Source: Candidatus Methanolliviera sp. GoM_oil (GTDB taxonomy: Archaea > Halobacteriota > Methanoliparia > Methanoliparales > Methanoliparaceae). Taken from it: a stretch of 5,034 bases of DNA. A program made the translations under genes and the position numbers. The notes under the pieces are model-generated. The model was given only the letters and a program-made list of their open reading frames with translations, did no database searches and had not been told where the DNA came from. Of this stretch, positions 1 to 5,034 are shown in pieces. The DNA lies in contig CABGHG010000131.1 in NCBI GenBank assembly GCA_902158735.1, forward strand, positions 1 through 5,034. The letters are read 5' to 3'. Each line of letters starts with the position of its first letter. The first letter of the stretch is position 1.

Positions 1-78
1 ATCGTCGGGGCTTTATATGAGACAAAGACCGATGATGAGGGAGTTTACACGCTCTCGAACCTTCCGCCAGGAACTTAA
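1..78 (+). CDS. 3' end of a carboxypeptidase-regulatory-like domain protein (5' part outside the window; ends at a frameshift-induced stop)
   Basis: Frame 1 is open from the window edge to TAA at 76-78 and reads TKTDDEGVYTLSNLPPGT before the stop. This is the classic second half of a carboxypeptidase-regulatory-like (Ig-like/transthyretin-like) beta-sandwich, whose family pattern is T-D-x-x-G-x-Y/F-x-L-x-x-L-P-P-G-x-Y. The frame stops exactly where the conserved Tyr of PGTY should be, and the next strand of the domain (TITAIAFAP) lies in frame 2 from position 80. I therefore read this as the upstream piece of one gene split by a one-base insertion, not a natural C-terminus. Such domains are common in secreted or surface proteins of archaea and usually have a structural or binding role. 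No signal peptide or anchor can be judged because the N-terminus is missing. The domain call is fairly sure; the specific function is unknown. Confidence 0.6.
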   Translation: MVGALYETKTDDEGVYTLSNLPPGT

Positions 79-373
79 TACAATAACGGCGATTGCTTTT
101 GCGCCAAAATGGGTACCTGGAAATGTCAAAGCGATGGGAGAGATCAACATGACGTTGAGAGAAGAAGAACATCTCAATAATAAAGATATAATGGTAGAGA
201 TGAACAAAAAATTGAATACGATCCTGGTTGATCCAGGAGAGGGAACGGGCTCGATCTCGGGGAAGGTTCTCTTCGATAATCCCTACCTTAAAATGGTCAT
301 ACCCGTGCCGTCAAAACTATGTGAAACGAAGGTCGTCATAACGAGATACGAATGTGAGAGGGGGCGAAAATGA
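17..373 (+). CDS. Downstream part of the same beta-sandwich protein gene, out of frame with the upstream part; start uncertain
   Basis: Frame 2 is open to TGA at 371-373. From the ATG at 17, the first 21 or so residues (rich in Arg, no domain pattern) are the wrong-frame reading of the segment that codes for the domain in frame 1, so they are probably not real protein. From about residue 22 the frame is sensible: TITAIAFAPKW completes the first beta-sandwich, then comes a charged stretch (REEEHLNNKD, about 48-57). From residue 78, GSISGKV followed by IPVPSK and TKVVITR resembles the first strands of a second repeat. The protein then ends at residue 118 without the expected TDxxGxYxLxxLPPGxY half, so the repeat is incomplete. 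If translated separately, a more credible start is ATG 149, which has GGGAG at 136-140. The stop overlaps the start of the chelatase gene as ATGA, implying co-transcription and translational coupling. Role unknown; it may be a pseudogene remnant. Confidence 0.5.
   Translation: MRQRPMMREFTRSRTFRQELNTITAIAFAPKWVPGNVKAMGEINMTLREEEHLNNKDIMVEMNKKLNTILVDPGEGTGSISGKVLFDNPYLKMVIPVPSKLCETKVVITRYECERGRK
70..82 (+). other. Probable single-base insertion (frameshift site) in the upstream gene
   Basis: The bases read GGA ACT TAA T ACA. Removing one A at 77/78 gives GGA ACT TAT ACA ATA ACG GCG, that is GTYTITA, which restores the conserved PGTYT ending of the beta-sandwich and joins frame 1 to frame 2 without a break. 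This is direct from the sequence. Whether the extra base is a real mutation or an assembly or sequencing error cannot be told here. It does not lie in a long homopolymer. Confidence 0.65.
136..140 (+). promoter_or_regulatory. Possible internal ribosome binding site for a restart at ATG 149
   Basis: GGGAG lies 8 bases before the in-frame ATG at 149-151 of the downstream fragment. It could allow translation of the 74-codon 3' part (MTLREEEHL...) despite the upstream frameshift, and so keep coupling to the chelatase gene. In this purine-rich strand the match could easily be chance. Confidence 0.2.
356..364 (+). promoter_or_regulatory. Ribosome binding site of the chelatase large-subunit gene
   Basis: GAGAGGGGG ends 5 bases before ATG 370 and lies inside the last codons of the upstream gene. 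It supports this start. A TGA in the chelatase frame at 355-357 rules out any upstream extension, so ATG 370 is the first possible start. Confidence 0.55.
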
Positions 374-3300
374 AGATTATCTGCATCTCGACGATAGCGA
401 CTTCGACGATCGTTGAGGCGATGAGTGAGTTAAATGAGAACTTTAAATTGGATGTCAAATTCAAAATATACTATCCAAATGAGATAGATGAGGAAAGATG
501 TGATGAAGAGAGGTTAAGAAATGATTTGAGAACATCGGATATCGTTCTGATCGACATAAGAGGCGGAGGAAGGTCGAGCGAGATCGTTTATGATACGTTA
601 AAAGACGAAGATAACATCGTCTTGAACCTTGTCGGTCCCATGGGCAAATTGATGGAGATAACGAGGCTTGGTTCGTTCTCCGGAAGAAAAATTGCAGGTA
701 GAATAAGTAGCACCACCGAAGTGGATAACCCCGAGATGCTCTGGAAGAAGATAGAACGAGTCCAGAGGATAGTGGAGACCGCGGGAAGGGTTTTGCCAGT
801 TAAATCTATGAAAGATGCAGGTAACTATATCAAGATAACAAAATATTGGGCTCACGGCGGGAAGGAGAATTATTATAATTTATTTTTATTTCTTTTAAAG
901 GAATACCTTGGATGCGATCTACCGAGGGCAAAAGAACCGGTCGAGTTTCCTGAATGTGGCATCTATCACCCAGCATACGGATATTTCACCGAATTAGACG
1001 AATTCATGCGGATATCCGGTTTTGAGAGGGATAGACCGACAATCGGCATGCTTTTTTATGGAGGGATGCACTTTGATCAGAGTATCTCGACGGTGAAAGA
1101 ATTTATAGAGGAATTTGAGGATTTCAACATCCTTCCAGTTTATGCGGATGGAGTTCACAATTTAAGGGCGATAAAACAATATTTCTTCCAAAATGGCAAA
1201 CCACTCGTCGATGCTGTCATTTATCTTATGTGGTTTAGAATAAATGGAGGCCCTCTCGGTGGAAATCCGAAACCAACTCTTGAGTTATTGAAGAACTTAA
1301 ACGTGCCGATCTTTGCTCCTGTGCCAATGTTCATGCGGGAGGTCGAAAGATGGAAAGGGTCTCCAACCGGACTTTCACCGATTGAGATTATCACAGCGGT
1401 CGTTTGGCTCGAACTTGATGGATGTATCGAGCCCATACCTGCCTGTGGGATACAAGATATGATAATTGGAGAGACAAAAGCGAAGGTAGTCATGCCAATC
1501 GATGATCGTGTTGGGCATATCGCGGGCAGAATAAGAGATTGGATAAAACTGAAGGACAAACCGAATAAGGAGAAGAAAATTGCCATCATCATATATAACT
1601 ATCCTCCTGGCGAGGAGAACATAGGAAAAGCGGCATACCTCGATGTTTTTGAAAGCGTGAAACGGTTGTTGGAACGTTTGAAAGAGAAGGGGTATGAAGT
1701 GAAACTTCCATCGAAGGAATTATACGAATTGTTTGGAGAGATGGCGATCGCCAACTCTGGAGCTTGGTTCAGAAGAGAAGAGACGCTGAAAAATTGCTAT
1801 TCAATGGATCTAAAAGAGTACCTTGAACTTTTCCATATGTTACCCGCTGAAGTACAAATGGATGTTACAGAGGACTGGGGCAAACCTCCCGGAAATGTGA
1901 TGACCGTCGATAATAAACTCTTGGTACCGGGAATGAAATTCGGCAACGTATTCATCGGGCTTCAGCCCGCGAGACCTCCACTCGATAGCGCGGATCTGGC
2001 CACTGCCGCACACGACAAAACGAAACCCCCTCATCATCAATATCTCGCATTTTATTTTTGGTTGCAGAAGATCTGGGGCGCGGACGCGATCATTCACGTG
2101 GGAACGCATGGCTTGGCAGAATTCATGAAGGGAAAGGAGGTAGGAATGAGTTCGAATTGTTTCCCGGATATATTGATTGGAGATATGCCAAATCTATACA
2201 TCTATCACGTTTTGAACACATCAGAAGCGATGATTGCAAAGAGACGGCTCTACGGCACGATGATAAGTTATAACTCCCCATCCTACACCACATCGGACTT
2301 GTATGAAGATTACGTCGAACTTCAGGATTTGATCGATGAGTACGATGAGTCGATGGTTCAAGATCCATTGAGAAGTGAAAAGGTGAGAAATAAAATTTTG
2401 GACAGGGCAAAAGCGTTAAATTTTAAAGGAGAAAACATCGCCAAAATTCATGAAGAACTCTATGAGATGAAGAGAAGCATAATACCAAGAGGTTTGCACA
2501 TAATCGGAGAACGCTATGGGAAAGAAGAGATAAAAAAATTCACCGAATTCATCCTCAGATACGATCGAGAGAGCATAAAATCCCTGAACAGAATTCTGGC
2601 GGAATCCGATGGTATCGATTACGATCTTGCATTGAGAAATAAAGATCGATATGCTGCTATGCTCGATAAGGTAGACAAGAGATGTGCCGAACTCGTAGAT
2701 CGTTGCGTTGAAGAACCGATCGACAATGCCATCAAAAAGAGTAACTTGCCAAGGAACTGTAGAAAGGATTTGAAGAAGACCTTATCTTTTGGAATAAAAT
2801 TATCGAAGAATTACTCCGATAATGAGGACGAGATCGAAAGTTGTCTGAGAGGTCTGAACAAAGAATTCATCGAGGCGAATCTCGGCGGAGATGTAGTAAG
2901 AACGCCCGAGATTCTTCCCACAGGAAGAAATATCTACCAATTCGATCCAAATAGAATCCCAACCTCGACAGCCGCTGAAAGGGGAGCTGAAATAGCGGAG
3001 GGGACGATAAGAAGGTATCTCGAAAGAGATCAAAGGTATCCTGAAAGCGTCGGCATCGTCTTGTGGGGATTTGAGACGACAAAAACGGGCGGAGAAACCA
3101 TCGGACAGATCTTTCATTATCTCGGCGTGAGGATCGTAAAGGAGACGAGCTCGTGGTATCCTGAATTAAAGGTTATACCATTAGAAGAGCTTGGAAGGCC
3201 CAGAATCGACTGCCTTCTTAATATCTGTGGATTCTTTCGTGATATGTTCCCGAATATCATTCAATTGTTAAATCATGCCTTTAATCTTGTGGCAGAGCTC

Positions 3301-4143
3301 GATGAGCCCGTTGAAATGAACTTCGTCAAAAAGCATTCGCTCGAGAACCTTGAGGTATTGAAAACGGAGATCGAAAAAGGAGAAATCGATGAAAAAGATG
3401 CCAGGAAGATCGCAAATGGGAGGATATTTGGTCCAAAAGCAGGAGAATATGGAACGAGAATGCTCCAATTAGTTGAGGATTCTATCTGGAATGAAGAAAA
3501 GGATTTGGTAGAGGTTTATATCCAGTCCATGAATTATCTATATGTTGATAACATTCACGCACGAAAAACAGATGGTCTTTACAGAAAGAGTCTCTCCAAA
3601 GTGGATATCGTTTCACAGGTGAGAGATTCGAACGATTATGAGATCGTCGATCTAGATCACTATTTCGAGTTCTTCGGAGGATTATCAAAGGCTGTAGAAA
3701 CCATTAAGGGTGAAAAAGCGGCTATGATGATCACCGATACGACAAAAGAGGTGATAAAGACCGAAGATATTGGAGATGTTATAGCGAGAGGTACGAGAAC
3801 GAGGATCTTAAACCCAAAATGGATAGATGAGATGTTAAAACATGATTTTCATGGTGCGCAACAGATCGCAGATCGGGTGAAAAACATACTTGGATTGGCC
3901 GCTACCACAAACGCCGTGGATAATTGGATTTTTGATGGTATGGCTGAAAGATTCATTTTTGATGAAGAGATACGAAAGAGATTGGAAGAGAATAACGCCT
4001 TTGCAACTGCCGAGATAATCAATAGATTATTTGAAGCGAATAAAAGGGGATACTGGGAAACGACGGAGGAGATATTGGAGAAATTAAAAGAGCTCTATCT
4101 GGAGGTAGAAGGTTGGATCGAAGAGCGAGGAGAGAGATTTTAG
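370..4143 (+). CDS. cobN: Large (H-type) subunit of an ATP-dependent tetrapyrrole metal chelatase, CobN/BchH/ChlH superfamily
   Basis: This is a complete 1257-residue protein, the usual size for CobN or BchH. The H subunit binds the tetrapyrrole and houses metal insertion, driven by the I/D AAA+ partners, in the cytoplasm. Visible landmarks in order: GPMGKLMEITRLGSFS (89-104, like the BchH N-terminal MPEVMRLxKLGSFS), ELDGCIEPIPACG (348-360), GNVFIGLQPARP (525-536), KPPHHQYLAFYFWLQ (552-566), GTHG (578-581) followed by EFMKGKEVGMS, LPTGRNIY (849-856), WGFETTKTGGE (899-909), GFFRDMFPN (954-962), LNPKWID (1147-1153), ATTNAVDNW (1178-1186) and ANKRGYWETTEE (1223-1234). The QPAR, PTGRN and GFFRD core is CobN-like; both ends are BchH/ChlH-like. 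The metal is therefore uncertain: archaeal members are usually annotated CobN, but many archaea that carry them load cobalt through CbiX/CbiK. The start overlaps the upstream stop (ATGA), and a ChlI-type ATPase follows. No truncation or frameshift is seen. The family call is near certain; cobN versus bchH is not. Confidence 0.93.
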   Translation: MKIICISTIATSTIVEAMSELNENFKLDVKFKIYYPNEIDEERCDEERLRNDLRTSDIVLIDIRGGGRSSEIVYDTLKDEDNIVLNLVGPMGKLMEITRLGSFSGRKIAGRISSTTEVDNPEMLWKKIERVQRIVETAGRVLPVKSMKDAGNYIKITKYWAHGGKENYYNLFLFLLKEYLGCDLPRAKEPVEFPECGIYHPAYGYFTELDEFMRISGFERDRPTIGMLFYGGMHFDQSISTVKEFIEEFEDFNILPVYADGVHNLRAIKQYFFQNGKPLVDAVIYLMWFRINGGPLGGNPKPTLELLKNLNVPIFAPVPMFMREVERWKGSPTGLSPIEIITAVVWLELDGCIEPIPACGIQDMIIGETKAKVVMPIDDRVGHIAGRIRDWIKLKDKPNKEKKIAIIIYNYPPGEENIGKAAYLDVFESVKRLLERLKEKGYEVKLPSKELYELFGEMAIANSGAWFRREETLKNCYSMDLKEYLELFHMLPAEVQMDVTEDWGKPPGNVMTVDNKLLVPGMKFGNVFIGLQPARPPLDSADLATAAHDKTKPPHHQYLAFYFWLQKIWGADAIIHVGTHGLAEFMKGKEVGMSSNCFPDILIGDMPNLYIYHVLNTSEAMIAKRRLYGTMISYNSPSYTTSDLYEDYVELQDLIDEYDESMVQDPLRSEKVRNKILDRAKALNFKGENIAKIHEELYEMKRSIIPRGLHIIGERYGKEEIKKFTEFILRYDRESIKSLNRILAESDGIDYDLALRNKDRYAAMLDKVDKRCAELVDRCVEEPIDNAIKKSNLPRNCRKDLKKTLSFGIKLSKNYSDNEDEIESCLRGLNKEFIEANLGGDVVRTPEILPTGRNIYQFDPNRIPTSTAAERGAEIAEGTIRRYLERDQRYPESVGIVLWGFETTKTGGETIGQIFHYLGVRIVKETSSWYPELKVIPLEELGRPRIDCLLNICGFFRDMFPNIIQLLNHAFNLVAELDEPVEMNFVKKHSLENLEVLKTEIEKGEIDEKDARKIANGRIFGPKAGEYGTRMLQLVEDSIWNEEKDLVEVYIQSMNYLYVDNIHARKTDGLYRKSLSKVDIVSQVRDSNDYEIVDLDHYFEFFGGLSKAVETIKGEKAAMMITDTTKEVIKTEDIGDVIARGTRTRILNPKWIDEMLKHDFHGAQQIADRVKNILGLAATTNAVDNWIFDGMAERFIFDEEIRKRLEENNAFATAEIINRLFEANKRGYWETTEEILEKLKELYLEVEGWIEERGERF

Positions 4144-4157
4144 AACACTTAGAAGAA

Positions 4158-4165
4158 TATAAAAG
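4158..4165 (+). promoter_or_regulatory. Possible archaeal TATA box before the ATPase gene
   Basis: TATAAAAG, preceded by a purine run (AGAAGAA) that could serve as a BRE, lies in the 42-base gap between the two chelatase genes. Archaeal TATA boxes sit about 26 bases before the transcript start, which here would fall almost on ATG 4186 and give a nearly leaderless mRNA. The ribosome binding site in the same gap argues that most messages come from read-through. Weak call in an A-rich gap. Confidence 0.2.
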
Positions 4166-4169
4166 ATCA

Positions 4170-4175
4170 GAGGAG
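4170..4175 (+). promoter_or_regulatory. Ribosome binding site of the ChlI-type gene
   Basis: GAGGAG lies 10 bases before ATG 4186. In-frame TAG codons at 4141 and 4150 close the frame upstream, and the next in-frame ATG is 20 codons inside a conserved stretch, so ATG 4186 is the best start. Confidence 0.5.
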
Positions 4176-4185
4176 AAAAATTAAA

Positions 4186-5034
4186 ATGACGCATCACATA
4201 AGAAGAAAGATTTTACCCTTTACGGCGATCGTTGGGCAGGAGAAGATGAAGAAGGCGTTGATATTGAACGCGATAAACCCGAAGATCGGTGGTGTTCTGA
4301 TCAGGGGCGAGAAAGGTACGGCAAAATCTACAGCAGTTAGAGCGTTGGCAGATCTATTGCCGGAGATCGACGTGGTGAAGGGCTGTCCATTCAACTGCAA
4401 TCCAAACGACATAAACGAGACGTGTGATATCTGCTACGAGAAGAAGATGAACGGCGAAGAATTAGAAGTTATCAGAAGAAGAACACGCGTCATAGACCTT
4501 CCACTTGGAGCAACGGAAGACAGAATCGTCGGCTCTTTGAATGTCGAGAAGGCGATAAGAGAGGGGATAAGAGCATTAGAACCGGGAATACTCGCGGATG
4601 CAAACAGAGGCATTCTCTACATAGACGAAGTGAATCTCTTAGATGATCACGTTGCAGACGTCTTATTGGACTCCGCGGCAATGGGCGTAAATGTCGTCGA
4701 AAGAGAAGGAGTATCTGTCCTACATCCATCCAAATTTATACTCGTGGGCACGATGAATCCCGAGGAAGGAGAATTGAGACCACAACTGCTTGATAGATTT
4801 GGATTACAGGTCGGTGTAGAGAGCATAGATGATGTAGATAAGAGGGTAGAGATTATAAAAGTTGCAGAAGGACTCGAGAGCGATCCTGATTCATTTATAG
4901 AAAGGTTTGAGACAGATCAGAGAAAATTAAGAGAGATAGAGAAGGCAAAACCTATCCTCAAGGACGTAGAGATAGCCGAGGAGTTGTTGAGAACAACGGC
5001 TGACACGTGTATAAAACTCGGCGTAAGATCGCAT
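4186..5034 (+). CDS. chlI: ChlI/BchI-type AAA+ ATPase subunit of metal chelatase (3' end outside the window)
   Basis: The first 283 residues are visible. This subunit forms an AAA+ ring (with a D-type partner) that hydrolyses ATP to drive metal insertion by the H subunit encoded just upstream. Evidence: FTAIVGQEKMKKAL near the N-terminus; Walker A GEKGTAKST (41-49); four cysteines C67, C71, C80 and C83 in the family's CPFxC...CxxC insert; LPLGATEDRIVGSL (105-118), the ChlI signature; LEPGILADANRG (131-142); Walker B ILYIDE (143-148) followed by VNLL; sensor 1 GTMNPEEGELRP (188-199); and LLDRFGL (201-207), where the arginine matches the expected arginine finger. The last residues, KLGVRSH, match the start of the C-terminal lid helix, so the window ends inside the lid. 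Stand-alone ChlI is about 340 residues, whereas many archaeal versions are fused to a D-type VWA domain; which applies cannot be seen. There are 42 bases and no terminator between it and the large subunit, so one operon is likely. No defects seen. Confidence 0.93.
   Translation, partial: MTHHIRRKILPFTAIVGQEKMKKALILNAINPKIGGVLIRGEKGTAKSTAVRALADLLPEIDVVKGCPFNCNPNDINETCDICYEKKMNGEELEVIRRRTRVIDLPLGATEDRIVGSLNVEKAIREGIRALEPGILADANRGILYIDEVNLLDDHVADVLLDSAAMGVNVVEREGVSVLHPSKFILVGTMNPEEGELRPQLLDRFGLQVGVESIDDVDKRVEIIKVAEGLESDPDSFIERFETDQRKLREIEKAKPILKDVEIAEELLRTTADTCIKLGVRSH

Noticed and set aside
70..82. Programmed +1 frameshift, as in release factor 2 genes
   Set aside because: The site ACT TAA T lacks the slippery CTT-TGA-C arrangement, and a +1 shift would put Asn where the domain wants Tyr. 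A simple inserted A explains it better.
360..428. Continuation of the truncated beta-sandwich in frame 3 (GGENEDYLHL...)
   Set aside because: It ends quickly at a stop, does not match the TDxxGxYxLxxLPPGxY pattern, and overlaps the well-supported start of the chelatase gene.
866..900. AT-rich, T-rich patch that could be an internal promoter or terminator
   Set aside because: It encodes a plausible hydrophobic helix (NYYNLFLFLLKEYL) of the chelatase, with no stem-loop before it, so codon content explains it.
370..4143. Assignment as the nickel chelatase of coenzyme F430 synthesis
   Set aside because: The known F430 chelatase, CfbA, is a small CbiX-like protein of a different family, so H-type architecture does not support this.
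4144..4185. Transcription terminator between the two chelatase genes
   Set aside because: The + strand has no T run and no convincing hairpin in the gap.
13..4729. Several minus-strand open frames of 64 to 123 codons and a short alternative + frame at 2058-2273
   Set aside because: They lie opposite or inside strongly conserved + strand genes, have no recognisable motifs, and are expected by-products of the purine-rich coding strand.
1..5034. CRISPR arrays, tRNA/rRNA genes, insertion sequences or long repeats
   Set aside because: No regularly spaced repeats, RNA gene signatures, transposase motifs or terminal inverted repeats were seen; nearly all of the window is coding.

Overview
The window looks like a slice of an archaeal chromosome, most likely from a euryarchaeal (methanogen- or ANME-like) lineage. 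Arginine is written mostly with AGA/AGG and isoleucine often with ATA. The coding strand is purine-rich, genes are tightly packed, and GAGG-type ribosome binding sites precede the starts. The lineage is an inference from codon use and gene content; no marker gene fixes it. All supported genes are on the + strand.

Layout: (1) Positions 1-373 hold the 3' end of a gene for a protein with carboxypeptidase-regulatory-like (Ig-like beta-sandwich) domains. Its reading frame is broken by what looks like one extra A at 77/78. The sequence before the break (frame 1) and after it (frame 2) join into a convincing domain ending only if that base is removed. A second repeat of the same fold starts near 248 but stops after its first half, where the next gene begins. 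(2) Positions 370-4143 hold a complete 1257-residue large chelatase subunit of the CobN/BchH/ChlH superfamily. It overlaps the upstream gene by the four bases ATGA. (3) After a 42-base gap, 4186-5034 holds the first 283 residues of a ChlI/BchI-type AAA+ ATPase, cut by the window edge.

The H-type and I-type genes are the tetrapyrrole-binding and ATPase components of a class I, ATP-dependent metal chelatase. A D-type (VWA) partner is expected just downstream or fused to the I gene, as often happens in archaea. The large subunit mixes signatures: its extreme N- and C-termini read like Mg-chelatase BchH/ChlH and its core reads like CobN. Its metal (Co, Mg or another) therefore cannot be assigned from sequence. 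The most unusual points are this mosaic chelatase in an apparently non-phototrophic archaeon, its coupling to a putative surface beta-sandwich gene, and the single-base lesion in that gene. No RNA genes, mobile elements, CRISPR arrays or clear terminators were seen.
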